From a bacterium (GTDB lineage Bacteria > Zhuqueibacterota > QNDG01 > DSAB01), in assembly GCA_011388275.1 (NCBI GenBank), contig DSAB01000072.1, positions 1 to 39,903 on the forward strand: a stretch of DNA of 39,903 nucleotides, written 5' to 3'. The position numbers were made by a program, and so were the translations under genes. Of this stretch, positions 7,244 to 15,704 are shown in pieces. How positions within the stretch are numbered: the stretch's first letter is position 1; each line of letters opens with the position of its first letter. Below the pieces are notes generated by a model that was given only the letters and a program-made list of their open reading frames with translations, searched no databases and had not been told where the DNA came from.

Positions 7244-7693
7244 ATGATGCCGATCGGGAAGGAGGTGCTGGACCGGGCGAAAGCCTTTCTCTGCTGGGAT
7301 GTTTTCGAGGACCTGACGATTCAGCTGATCGAAATACAGGAGTCCGTGTCCTTTTATTATCCCCCGTTTCAGCAGGGCACGATTATCCTCTACTATCAGG
7401 GAGGGATCCGCGATTTCCGGATCCCTCTTTTTCATCTTTTTCATGAAGCGGGCCATGTGCTCCAGTTCAAGCAATGGGAACAAACCGGGAAAGCCATCCG
7501 TTTCTATGGGACGATGGACCTGCCGAAAGGTCTGAAGAGAACGGCTTTCGAAAAGGATGCCTCTGAAAAAGGAAGAGATTTGCTGATCCGCTTCATGGAG
7601 AAGCGAAAACAGCCACATCAACTGATTGCGGAATACGATGCATGGTCACGCTCGGCCGCGGCAACCTATCAATGCCTGGAAAAAGGAACCTGA
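7244..7693 (+). CDS. Small HEXXH-motif putative metalloprotease
   Basis: A 149-residue protein with FHLFHEAGHVLQF, a HEXXH zinc-binding motif at residues 67-71 (His67, Glu68, His71). A possible third ligand is downstream in IAEYDAWSRSAA (Glu130 or Asp132). The size, the N-terminal half without clear domains and the conserved-looking E-x-DAW remind me of minimal gluzincins or ImmA/IrrE-like proteins, but I cannot assign it to a named family. No signal peptide is visible, so it is probably cytoplasmic. The start at 7244 is chosen because it directly follows the upstream stop; an in-frame start at 7169 would overlap the phosphoesterase by 74 bases and has no advantage. It stops 3 bases before the HAD gene. 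Confidence 0.6.
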   Translation: MMPIGKEVLDRAKAFLCWDVFEDLTIQLIEIQESVSFYYPPFQQGTIILYYQGGIRDFRIPLFHLFHEAGHVLQFKQWEQTGKAIRFYGTMDLPKGLKRTAFEKDASEKGRDLLIRFMEKRKQPHQLIAEYDAWSRSAAATYQCLEKGT

Positions 7694-7696
7694 ACG

Positions 7697-8530
7697 ATGG
7701 CCTCAACCTCCACTTTTTTTCTGCTCCTCGATTTCGACGGAGTGATCTCCGATTCGCTGCATGAGTCCTTTTTAACGGCCCTGAACACCTATGTGGAATG
7801 TGTTCCCGATCATTCATTGCCGCTTTCGAAACCCCTGTGCTGGAAGAATTTGCACGCTTTTGAAAAAAAAGAGAGTTTTCTGCTGTCTCGTTTCCGCGAA
7901 ATGATGCCCCTGGCCAATTTCGCGCACGATTATCTGGCTGTATTGATGAGCATCGATCAAAGACGAACTATTCGAAATCAGCAGGAATTCAATGCATTTA
8001 AAAAACAGCTGAAAAAAAGAGACTCCGACGATTACGCGGAAAACTTCTACCGGAACCGGCGCCGGCTTCGGGAATGCCATTCGGAATCATGGAGCGATCT
8101 GATGAAACCCTTTCCAGGCATGGTCAAGTCTCTGAAAAGACTTTCCCGGCTGGGACAATTGGCCATCGGCAGCTCAAAAGACCGCTTCTCCATCCGCACA
8201 CTGCTCGACCAGTATGGCCTGTCGGAATGTTTTCCGGAAAACCGTCTTCTGGACAAGGATTTTGCCGAAACCAAAAAAGAACATGTTCTTCATTTCCTGG
8301 ACCAGGGCATTTCGCGGCAGAAGTTTCATTTCATCGATGATAAAATTTCCCACCTGATGGGTGTAAAACCTTTAGGAGTGAATCTGGTTCTGGCCGGTTG
8401 GGGTTACAACACGCCCCGGGAACATCGTCTCGCAGAAAAGGCAGGAATCGGCCGACTCTCACTGGACGAATTTCTGCGCTGGAACCCGGGATCTCAAACC
8501 GGACCGAACCCAGGCTTGTCTCTGGCATGA
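7697..8530 (+). CDS. HAD-superfamily hydrolase
   Basis: A 277-residue haloacid dehalogenase-type hydrolase. Motif I is LLLDFDGVISDS (nucleophile Asp12, Asp14), motif II is in AIGSSKDR, motif III is the Lys-rich KDFAETKKEH, and motif IV is FIDDKISHLMG. A cap region of about 100 residues, rich in charged helices, lies between motifs I and II. It probably hydrolyses a small phosphate ester in the cytoplasm. Phosphoglycolate-phosphatase-like and nucleotidase-like functions are both possible; the sequence does not discriminate. The spacing to the preceding gene (3 bases) places it at the end of the pepD run. It is followed by the promoter for the PAP2 gene. Confidence 0.85.
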   Translation: MASTSTFFLLLDFDGVISDSLHESFLTALNTYVECVPDHSLPLSKPLCWKNLHAFEKKESFLLSRFREMMPLANFAHDYLAVLMSIDQRRTIRNQQEFNAFKKQLKKRDSDDYAENFYRNRRRLRECHSESWSDLMKPFPGMVKSLKRLSRLGQLAIGSSKDRFSIRTLLDQYGLSECFPENRLLDKDFAETKKEHVLHFLDQGISRQKFHFIDDKISHLMGVKPLGVNLVLAGWGYNTPREHRLAEKAGIGRLSLDEFLRWNPGSQTGPNPGLSLA

Positions 8531-8558
8531 ATTTTGCAGAAATACGGGCAGAATAGAC

Positions 8559-8587
8559 TTGTTTTTTTACCGATTGAATGATATATT
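8559..8587 (+). promoter_or_regulatory. Sigma-70-type promoter for the PAP2 gene
   Basis: TTGTTT (8559-8564), a 17-base spacer and TATATT (8582-8587) lie 32 bases upstream of the PAP2 start. The match to the -35/-10 consensus is reasonable and the position fits. Confidence 0.5.
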
Positions 8588-8618
8588 GTGACAAAACAGA
8601 TCCGGTAAAGGAAAAGTA

Positions 8619-9170
8619 TTGGCCGCCAGGACGATCATGAAAATTTTACCTCTGTTCCGGCATCTGAACCGCTGGGATCAAAAAGTCTGCATCTCCATAT
8701 TCAAGCTCAATGGAAAAAGGTCCGTTGACCGAGTGATGTTCGCTTTCTCCCATTTCGGTTACGGGTACGCGTATCCGGTGATTGGACTCTTTCTGGTGAT
8801 TTTCGACTTTGCCAACACCCGCCTGATCATTCCCATGGGTTTTGTTTCCTTTTTCATCGAACATACCACGCACCGCATTGTCAAATCGAAGACCCACCGT
8901 CCGAGACCATTCAAGGCTCTACCGGAGATCCGAAACCTGATAAAGATCCCCGATGAGTTCAGTTTTCCTTCGGGACACGCGGCCGGAGCCTTTCTTATGG
9001 CCACTCTGCTTCGTCATTTTTATCCGGCCTTTACAATTCCTTTCTATGTATTCGCATCAATGATTGGACTCTCCCGAATCTATAACGGAGTCCACTACCC
9101 AAGCGACGTCATGGCCGGATCCTTCCTGGGTTACATCAGCGCCCGCATCTCCCTCTATCTGGTTGGATAA
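8619..9170 (+). CDS. PAP2-family phosphatase
   Basis: A 183-residue integral-membrane acid phosphatase of the PAP2 superfamily. The three signature motifs are complete: KX6RP (Lys89...Arg96-Pro97), PSGH (117-120) and SRX5H (Ser152-Arg153...His159). Members act on lipid phosphates such as undecaprenyl diphosphate or phosphatidic/phosphatidylglycerol phosphate at the outer face of the inner membrane; the substrate here is not determined. Several hydrophobic helices surround the motifs. The start is either TTG at 8619, preceded by AAAGGA, or ATG at 8637, preceded by AGGA; both have acceptable spacing. The gene stands alone with its own promoter and converges on the YbjQ/anti-sigma/sigma operon. 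Confidence 0.88.
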   Translation: MAARTIMKILPLFRHLNRWDQKVCISIFKLNGKRSVDRVMFAFSHFGYGYAYPVIGLFLVIFDFANTRLIIPMGFVSFFIEHTTHRIVKSKTHRPRPFKALPEIRNLIKIPDEFSFPSGHAAGAFLMATLLRHFYPAFTIPFYVFASMIGLSRIYNGVHYPSDVMAGSFLGYISARISLYLVG

Positions 9171-9173
9171 TTG

Positions 9174-9228
9174 ATTCGTTTTGGTTGCATGCATTCGCAT
9201 GCTACAGACGAATCGTTCACCTGTTTTT
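9174..9228. terminator. Hairpin between convergent genes, probable terminator
   Basis: GATTCGT (9174-9180) pairs with ACGAATC (9209-9215), enclosing a second stem GCATGC (9188-9193, 9198-9203). A run of five T (9224-9228) follows on the plus strand. It lies right after the PAP2 stop and before the end of the minus-strand sigma operon. Confidence 0.5.
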
Positions 9229-9250
9229 CAAATCATTCAACTAGCCCGCT

Positions 9251-9565
9251 CTACTCGACCACCACTGCCGTGCCGTAGGCCAAAAGCTCGGCCGCCGCGC
9301 TCATCACCATGGAGGTGCTGAACCGCACGTTGATCACCGCGTTGGCTCCCAGCCGTTCGGCCTCTTCGCACATACGGTCGATCGCCTGCTCTCTGGATTC
9401 ACCCATCAGTTTGGTATATTCAGATATCTCGCCTCCCACCAGATTCTTCAGCGCCGCCACAATATCATTGCCCACGTGCCGCGCCCGAATCGTGTTTCCC
9501 CTGACCAATCCAATCACTTTTTTCACCTTTCTTCCGGGAATATCGGGTGTTGTCACGACGATCAT
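9251..9565 (-). CDS. YbjQ / UPF0145 family protein
   Basis: A 104-residue protein of the YbjQ (UPF0145, heavy-metal-binding domain) family, full length. It shows the characteristic start MIVVTTPDIPG, the GLVRGNTIRARHVG block, and the C-terminal half with GESREQAIDRMCEEAERLGANAV. The family forms small oligomeric alpha/beta proteins; its physiological role is uncertain. The ATG overlaps the anti-sigma gene stop by 4 bases, so the protein is translated from the same message as the sigma/anti-sigma pair. This tie to ECF control is more informative than the family name. Confidence 0.9.
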   Translation of the reverse strand: MIVVTTPDIPGRKVKKVIGLVRGNTIRARHVGNDIVAALKNLVGGEISEYTKLMGESREQAIDRMCEEAERLGANAVINVRFSTSMVMSAAAELLAYGTAVVVE

Positions 9566-9999
9566 CGTTCTATCTCCTTATAGGGGTCCGATTGATAAGT
9601 CACCGCTCTTTCCCGGATCACCATGATGAGCAGCACGAAAAACCCGATTATCATGGCCGCGATCCCGATACGGGGTAAAGGGGGCTCACTGTTGTCTCGT
9701 ATCATTTCGATCAACCCGTACACCATTAAAACCAGCCATCCGCCTGCGATCAGTAACATGCCGGAAAGACGGGCCCAGCGGCTGTAGGGTGATTTCCAAA
9801 ATTTCCGCAAAACTTCATCCTGAGGTTCATTAAAAGACATGGTATTCAAACTTTCGGTCGTTTCTTTCAGCTGTTCATACTCTTCACGGCATTGACCGCA
9901 GCGCATCAGATGAGCATTGACCTCATGAATCTCTTTCGGCGTGAGCTCGTTATCCATGAGCCCAACGATCAATGCTTTGTATTTTTCACAGTCCTTCAT
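9562..9999 (-). CDS. Zinc-finger anti-sigma factor (zf-HC2)
   Basis: A 145-residue membrane protein with an N-terminal anti-sigma zinc finger: EIHEVNAHLMRCGQCREEYEQL (H-x3-C-x2-C in HLMRCGQC). This is followed by a short linker and two hydrophobic helices (about residues 76-97 and 110-128). By family knowledge the cytoplasmic zinc finger binds and restrains the cognate ECF sigma factor until a signal is sensed. It overlaps the sigma gene by 4 bases and the YbjQ gene by 4 bases, so all three are co-translated. The second helix and the short C-terminal tail leave little extracytoplasmic sensing domain, so the signal may be intramembrane or cytoplasmic. Confidence 0.88.
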   Translation of the reverse strand: MKDCEKYKALIVGLMDNELTPKEIHEVNAHLMRCGQCREEYEQLKETTESLNTMSFNEPQDEVLRKFWKSPYSRWARLSGMLLIAGGWLVLMVYGLIEMIRDNSEPPLPRIGIAAMIIGFFVLLIMVIRERAVTYQSDPYKEIER

Positions 10000-10565
10000 T
10001 TGATCATCTCCTTTGAAGGTTGGGTTTCAGCCGTTATGGATTCATACGCCTCACGGAATGCTTTCCGGGCGTGATACAGCCGGCTCATCACCGTTCCGCG
10101 CGGAATTTCCAGTAGAACCGATATCTCATCATAGCGGCATTCCTTGATGTACTTCATGATCAATATTTCACGATGGTTCAACGGAAGCTTGTATAAAACA
10201 TCCCAGATTCGCACCTTTTCGTCCTGTTTCTCATACAGGCTGGAAGGCGTCTCTTCCTCCATCTCATGAAAAATATTCTGCCGCCTATACCTGTCGGATG
10301 TCTTTTTCCTGCTGAGCATGTTCAAACAGCAATTTTTCAGAATGCGGTAAAACCAGGGGTAAAACGCATCCAGAGTCTGGAGCCGTGAAAAAGCCTCGAA
10401 CGCGCGGGCGAACGATTCCTGACACGCGTCCGCGGCGTCTTCCGCGTTTCCCATAAATATCATGGCGTGCATATAGGCTTCTCTGCGGTATTTTTTGACC
10501 AGGTACTCAAACCCCAAAGGATCCCGGTGTTTCAAACAGCTTTGAATGGCTGTGCTTTCAGTCAT
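9996..10565 (-). CDS. ECF-type RNA polymerase sigma factor
   Basis: A 189-residue sigma-70 family factor of the ECF class. Region 2 is visible as DACQESFARAFEAFSRLQTLDAFYPWFYRILKNCCLNMLSRKK. Region 4 contains KLPLNHREILIMKYIKECRYDEISVLLEIPRGTVMSRLYHARKAFREAY, with the helix-turn-helix that reads the -35 element. It should direct transcription of an unknown set of target genes, probably including its own operon. It is followed by its anti-sigma gene with a 4-base overlap. The 104-base region upstream separates it from the radical SAM gene; I see no confident ECF promoter there. Confidence 0.92.
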   Translation of the reverse strand: MTESTAIQSCLKHRDPLGFEYLVKKYRREAYMHAMIFMGNAEDAADACQESFARAFEAFSRLQTLDAFYPWFYRILKNCCLNMLSRKKTSDRYRRQNIFHEMEEETPSSLYEKQDEKVRIWDVLYKLPLNHREILIMKYIKECRYDEISVLLEIPRGTVMSRLYHARKAFREAYESITAETQPSKEMIK

Positions 10566-10669
10566 CGCGGAGCCTCATGTGAGACGTACCTTTGTTTCAT
10601 ATATTAAACAGGAATCCCCCGAAAATATTCAATTTTTTTCACACAGGGTTCAGGATTCGAGTGAAAAAT

Positions 10670-12598
10670 TCAATAATAATACCAGATGGACTGATAATCG
10701 GATGGATCTTCTCCCCGCCGCTTCAGTTCGGCCAGGTAATCGCTGATAGGCACGTCTTTGTCAATATAAGTATTCGCCAGAGCCAGATTCTTTTCCCAGG
10801 GATGGAATTCATAGACCCGGCTTCCGTCGGGCAGAAACGTCAACACGCTGTGATGCTGAAGAGCCCGAATATAGTTCTTTCCCAAACCCGGCACATTGTA
10901 AACGGGTTCATCCGTCCGGGTCAACCCGGGCATCAGCCGGGCCTCCTCTTTGGTCTCCTGCCTCAGCCGCGCCATTGGAACCCGATAATTTTTTGTTTCC
11001 TCCTTGCCCTTGGTGTTGAATGTATAATAGGGATCCACACCGATCAGGCGAAGGGCCCGGCGCAAAGCCACCAATTCAAATCGCCGGCTGTTTTCAACGG
11101 TAAACACGGCCTGATTGTATACTGAAATTCCTTTTTTCCGAAAACACTGAACGGCCTGCATGGCCTCCGGGGTGACTTCGTAAGAATGTTCAAAATGCGT
11201 CACCAGGGCGATCTCCCGCTTTCCCGGCACATGGTAACGTCCGATGACCGTCATCAGATCGTCCGTGATTCGCTGGGGCAGCACCACCGGTGTCCTGGAG
11301 CCGATTCGAATGCACTCGATCGACTCTATTCCGGCAAGTTCGGAAAGAATTTGATCGATACGGCGGTCTCCCATGATCAGCGGATCGCCTCCGGTCACCA
11401 AAACCTCCCGGACAGCCGGATGGGCACGAAGCCAGTCATAGGCCTGCCTGAGTTTCTTGGCCGATGCCATGGCCCCGGGCTCCAGAACATCATGGATCTC
11501 CCAGTTTCTCTGGCAGTAGACGCAGATCTGACTGCATGTGTTGTAGGGTTTCAGAATAACGATATGCGGATAGCGCCGCGTGATCAAATCCAAGGGAGAC
11601 GTATCGTGTTCAAGCATGAAATCCAGAGCGCCGCTCTTGTCATCACGGTTGGCGATCATGGCCCGTACATAATTCAGCGGCGGAATCACCTGGGCGCGAA
11701 CCGCATGATCTTTTTTACGATGGGATTCCCGGTCCATGAGCGATACATAATAAGGGGTAATGCCGAAGGGAATCTTCCGGCTTCGAGCCAGATCGATGGC
11801 TTCTCTTTCTTCCGTTTTCAGAGAAATTATTTTGCCCAGCGTAGCGGAATCACGGATCACATGTTTCAGGTGCCAGCGATGATCCGCCCAATCCTTCTCG
11901 CCGCCTTTGAGAACATTCAGAATTCGATCCCGGTTTTGTTTGCGCTCGGCAATGATATCGTTCTCCAATCCTGAAAGATATTTTCCGGATCTTTCAAGAT
12001 ATTTCCGGGCCAGTCCGTCGAGCTGATCCGATCTCATGACAGCGGCCTTGCGGCCGTGAAGCTCGGCGAATTCGGGATACCGCTCATCATCATAGATGCC
12101 GCTGCGTCCCTGCATGCCGCGGAACAGATGGATCATCTCTTCAAAAAAGCCGTCACTCAGGTTTTCCGGCAGTTCGTCATATTTTTCATGAATCAGGTGC
12201 CAGAGCAGTTTCAGCAAGCTGAATTTGGTCAGCCGTTCGCTTCGCACGGAGATGATTTTTCGGAAAATCTCAAGACACTGAATCTGTTGAGACCATTCCA
12301 GCGACCGCAGTCTGGGGCTCTCCAGATTTAATATCCGAACCATCTCACTGACAAACCCGATCAGATAGGTTCTGGCCACCGACACATCCACGGAATCGGA
12401 TATCAGCCCCCAAACCGTTGGATTGGCATATCGGAGCCGTGCGACATTCTTTTTTTTATACACGAAAAAGCCTCCAAAAAGGAAATCAAGAAAAGTGAAC
12501 CTCAAACGCTTCAACAATCCCGTTTTTTCATGACCGGCCGCCCGGTTCTCCGGCGGCAATCCTCCTGAGCAAGAGGCTGAAAAAAAAGACCGGAACAC
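10670..12598 (-). CDS. KamA-family radical SAM protein, N-terminally extended
   Basis: A 642-residue enzyme. The C-terminal half is a KamA-family radical SAM domain with the cluster-binding triad C355-x3-C359-x2-C362 (CSQICVYC), then VTGGDPLIM and the strand YYTFNTKGKEETKNYRVP. GLGK later in the sequence fits the PLP-binding Lys of lysine 2,3-aminomutase. Iron-sulfur cluster, SAM and PLP are therefore expected. Lysine 2,3-aminomutase proper is about 420 residues; the first 300 residues here are a mostly helical extension of unknown role (YHHG-like or regulatory functions are not apparent). The substrate could be lysine, glutamate or another amino acid. The GTG start lies 9 bases after the mutS stop, with GGAG about 12 bases upstream, so the start is uncertain. 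Confidence 0.85.
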   Translation of the reverse strand: MFRSFFSASCSGGLPPENRAAGHEKTGLLKRLRFTFLDFLFGGFFVYKKKNVARLRYANPTVWGLISDSVDVSVARTYLIGFVSEMVRILNLESPRLRSLEWSQQIQCLEIFRKIISVRSERLTKFSLLKLLWHLIHEKYDELPENLSDGFFEEMIHLFRGMQGRSGIYDDERYPEFAELHGRKAAVMRSDQLDGLARKYLERSGKYLSGLENDIIAERKQNRDRILNVLKGGEKDWADHRWHLKHVIRDSATLGKIISLKTEEREAIDLARSRKIPFGITPYYVSLMDRESHRKKDHAVRAQVIPPLNYVRAMIANRDDKSGALDFMLEHDTSPLDLITRRYPHIVILKPYNTCSQICVYCQRNWEIHDVLEPGAMASAKKLRQAYDWLRAHPAVREVLVTGGDPLIMGDRRIDQILSELAGIESIECIRIGSRTPVVLPQRITDDLMTVIGRYHVPGKREIALVTHFEHSYEVTPEAMQAVQCFRKKGISVYNQAVFTVENSRRFELVALRRALRLIGVDPYYTFNTKGKEETKNYRVPMARLRQETKEEARLMPGLTRTDEPVYNVPGLGKNYIRALQHHSVLTFLPDGSRVYEFHPWEKNLALANTYIDKDVPISDYLAELKRRGEDPSDYQSIWYYY

Positions 12599-12607
12599 GT
12601 GAGATGG

Positions 12608-15232
12608 CTACTCCGAATCGATCAGTCCGGTCAAATCATGAAGCAATTGAAGAGCTTCCAGAGGCGTCATGGTGTTGACATCCACTTTTTTAAGAATATC
12701 CCGAAGTTTGCTCTCCTGCTCCGCAAACAGGTACAGCTGCGGCTGGGCGACTTTCATGGGCGCGTGCTCGCCCAATGCCAGTTTGGGAACGGCATTGGGA
12801 GTCAGTTCGTTGGACTCCAGGTTGTTCAGAACCTCTCTGGCGCGCTCGATAATCCTCGCCGGAACACCGGCCAGTCTCGCCACCTGAATTCCATAGGAAT
12901 GATCACAGGCTCCCGGAACAATGGTCCGCAAAAAAACGATATGATCACCCCACTCGCGCACCGCGACATTGAAATTTTTCGCCCGCGGGCAGATCAAGGC
13001 CAGTTCGGTCAGTTCATGGTAATGGGTAGCAAAAATGGTTTTGGCCCGCACACCCGGTTCATCATGAAGGTATTCAGCCACCGCCCAGGCAATGGAAAGA
13101 CCGTCAAAAGTGGAAGTTCCCCGGCCGATTTCATCCAGCAGAATCAAACTCTTCTCCGTGGCGTTGTTCAGGATATTGGCCGTCTCATTCATCTCAACCA
13201 GAAAAGTGGATTCACCGCCTGCCACATTGTCCCGGGCCCCGACACGCGTAAAAATCCGGTCCACAATGCCGATCCGGGCCTCGTCCGCCGGAACAAAAGA
13301 GCCGATCTGCGCCATAAGCACAATCAAACCCACCTGACGCAGATAGGTGGACTTGCCGGCCATATTGGGTCCGGTAAGAATGATCAGTTGATTTTCATGG
13401 GTATCGAGTCTGACATCATTGGGGACAAAAGGTTCGCTGGGATCCAGCAGCTTCTCGACCACGGGATGACGGCCCTGAACAACAAGGAGTTCAGGACCTT
13501 CATGAACAGAAGGCTTGACATACCGGCTGGCTTCGGCCGCCGCGGCCAGAGCCAGGAGCGCGTCCAGTTGACCAATACGAACTCCGTTCTCCTGAATCTC
13601 GGACGCGCGAGAACCCACAAAGTCGCGCAGCTCCTCAAAGAGACGTCTTTCCAAAACCTCCATCTTCTCCTCTGCATGCAGAATTTTCTCTTCCATCTCC
13701 TTGAGTTCAGGCGTGATGAACCGTTCGGCATTGACCAGCGTCTGTTTACGATGGTAATCGTCCGGCACCTTGTTCAGATGAGGCCTGGTCACTTCGAGAT
13801 AATAGCCGAACACCCGGTTATAACCGACCTTTAAAGAGGGAATTCCCGTTCGTTCCCGTTCGGATTTCTGCAGCCGCGCGATCCAGTCCTTGCCGGAAAA
13901 CGCCAGATCGCGAAGTTCATCCAGTTGAGCATGGTACCCGCGGCGGAAAACATGTCCGTCAAAAGACTGGGGCGGATCTTCATCCAGGGCATCGTTGATT
14001 CGCCGGACCGTTTCATCACAGGGAGAGAGGTTGTCCTGAATCACCTTTAACAAGCCGGTGGAATCCGATAAAATCGATAGAATCAGGGGAATTTGAGCCA
14101 GAGTCGACCCCAAAGCCTTCAGGTCCCGGGGCGTGGCCCGCCTTGTCACCACACGGGCTCCGAGCCGCTCCAGGTCGCCCATGGATTTGAACGCATTCGT
14201 CAGCTCCCGGCGCATGATTTTATCGCTGAACAAAGCCTCGACCGCGTTCAGCCGTTCCTGAATCGGCCTTAACCGATTCAGAGGCTGGCGAAGCCAGGCC
14301 GCGAGTGTCCTTCCTCCCATGGCCGTCACGGTTCGGTCCAGCACCGAAATCAAAGTGCCCTGGCGGCCCTGGTCCATGATCGAGTCGGTCAGCTCCAGAT
14401 TGCGGCGTGTCGCCCGGTCCAGAGTCATAAATTCATTCGATCGATAAGGAATCAGGCGTCGAATATGGGTCAGCTCGCTTTTCTGCGTCTCTTTCAGATA
14501 ATGAACAGCCGCCCCGGCCGCCGCGATTCCCGAATCGAGATCCTCACAGCCGAACCCTTTGAGAGAAGCGGTTCCGAAATGCCGGGTGAGCACTTCCATT
14601 CCATACGGCCGGCTGAATATCCAGGGTTCACGACAGGTAACAACCGCCTGTATTCCCATCTTGTCCAAAATGGGCTTCCACCGAGCGGCATGCGATTCGC
14701 TCATAACAATTTCCGAAGGCGCGATAGCCTGGAGTTCTTCCTCGACACGGGTTGAAGGGATCTCCGTGACCCGGAACTCTCCTGTAGAAACATCGGCAAC
14801 AGCAATGCCCGCTGTCTCATCGTCCGGAACCAGAACCGTGAGAAAATTATTGCGTTTGTTGACCAGCAAATTTTCCTGGGTCACCGTACCCGGCGTGACC
14901 ACCTGGATAATATCCCTTTTAACGATCCCCTTGGCCAGACGCGGATCTTCAACCTGTTCACAAATGGCGACGCGGTATCCCGCCTTCACCATTTTGGCCA
15001 GATACCCGTCCAGGGCATGATGCGGAAAACCCGCCAGGGGAACATCGCCAGCCTTCCCGTGGCCGCGGGATGTGAGAGTAATCCCCAAAACACGGGCACC
15101 GATATGGGCATCTTCGTTAAACATCTCATAAAAATCACCCATGCGAAAAAAGACGACGGCGTCCGGAACCTGAGCCTTGACCGTCTGATACTGAGCCATC
15201 AGAGGCGTCTCTTTTATCTGGTTTTTCGCCAT
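12608..15232 (-). CDS. mutS: DNA mismatch repair protein MutS
   Basis: A full-length MutS of 874 residues. The mismatch-recognition motif GDFYEMF (Phe34-Tyr-Glu36) is intact. The connector and lever domains fill the middle, and the C-terminal ATPase shows GPNMAGKST (Walker A), then LILLDEIGRGTSTFDGLSIAW (Walker B and signature) and TIFATHYHEL. The protein binds mispaired DNA in the cytoplasm and starts mismatch repair with MutL. It is the upstream member of a two-gene minus-strand operon with the KamA-family gene. The 472-base region upstream, shared with the lipoprotein gene at 15705, carries no other gene. Confidence 0.97.
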   Translation of the reverse strand: MAKNQIKETPLMAQYQTVKAQVPDAVVFFRMGDFYEMFNEDAHIGARVLGITLTSRGHGKAGDVPLAGFPHHALDGYLAKMVKAGYRVAICEQVEDPRLAKGIVKRDIIQVVTPGTVTQENLLVNKRNNFLTVLVPDDETAGIAVADVSTGEFRVTEIPSTRVEEELQAIAPSEIVMSESHAARWKPILDKMGIQAVVTCREPWIFSRPYGMEVLTRHFGTASLKGFGCEDLDSGIAAAGAAVHYLKETQKSELTHIRRLIPYRSNEFMTLDRATRRNLELTDSIMDQGRQGTLISVLDRTVTAMGGRTLAAWLRQPLNRLRPIQERLNAVEALFSDKIMRRELTNAFKSMGDLERLGARVVTRRATPRDLKALGSTLAQIPLILSILSDSTGLLKVIQDNLSPCDETVRRINDALDEDPPQSFDGHVFRRGYHAQLDELRDLAFSGKDWIARLQKSERERTGIPSLKVGYNRVFGYYLEVTRPHLNKVPDDYHRKQTLVNAERFITPELKEMEEKILHAEEKMEVLERRLFEELRDFVGSRASEIQENGVRIGQLDALLALAAAAEASRYVKPSVHEGPELLVVQGRHPVVEKLLDPSEPFVPNDVRLDTHENQLIILTGPNMAGKSTYLRQVGLIVLMAQIGSFVPADEARIGIVDRIFTRVGARDNVAGGESTFLVEMNETANILNNATEKSLILLDEIGRGTSTFDGLSIAWAVAEYLHDEPGVRAKTIFATHYHELTELALICPRAKNFNVAVREWGDHIVFLRTIVPGACDHSYGIQVARLAGVPARIIERAREVLNNLESNELTPNAVPKLALGEHAPMKVAQPQLYLFAEQESKLRDILKKVDVNTMTPLEALQLLHDLTGLIDSE

Positions 15233-15704
15233 TGAACTTTTATCCCGTTGTTCGAATGGAATGCGTCTTGCCGAATTGGATGCCTTATGCCCCGCGTCCT
15301 GAATGAGCGGTGGAAAGCTTTACTGCTTTATTAAAATCGGTATGGGCTTTCTTATCCATTGATTCGAACTAAACAAATTAATAAACCCGCGCACAAAAAT
15401 CAATTCCTTTTCGAGAAGAAAGAGGACAGCCCCCCGGCTCGTCATTCCCGTCCCGCTTACGCGTGAATAAACTCCAGCGGGACCGCTCTGCGGAGCAGAG
15501 CAGCCTTGAATCCAGGTTAAACCGGCCTCCCTGTCGGATTCATGAATAATCCAGGCTAAATAAAAAGAGGGCATTTTACACAATAAAAACCGCGTACCGG
15601 CGTTTACCTGTTTGTGGTTCGATGATCCGCCGATTTTCGAGACATACCATAAGACGGCCGCGGCCATGGTTGACAGAAACCGCGCAAAATAAAAGGAGTT
15701 CATC
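15233..15704. other. Intergenic region with degraded repeat-like sequence
   Basis: This 472-base gap lies between two divergent genes. It contains a sharp hairpin GCTCTGC-GGA-GCAGAGC (15485-15501), and around it GTCATTCCCG (15441-15450), GCGTGAAT and TGAATCCAG, a pattern reminiscent of degraded dispersed repeats with the theme GTCATTCCCG...GGAATCCAG. I see no open frame with credible coding signal and no tRNA. AAAAGGAGTTCATC (15691-15704) is the ribosome binding site of the next gene. Confidence 0.5.

Noticed and set aside
10566-10669. ECF-type promoter upstream of the sigma factor gene
   Set aside because: A GGAAT-like box could be found but no properly spaced second element; autoregulation was therefore not annotated.
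12599-13834. 411-codon plus-strand frame opposite mutS
   Set aside because: It overlaps the conserved ATPase part of mutS entirely and has no family features.
15233-15704. Possible small gene or tRNA in the mutS upstream gap
   Set aside because: I could not fold a tRNA, and no frame has a ribosome binding site and plausible composition; only a small hairpin and degraded repeat-like sequence are present.
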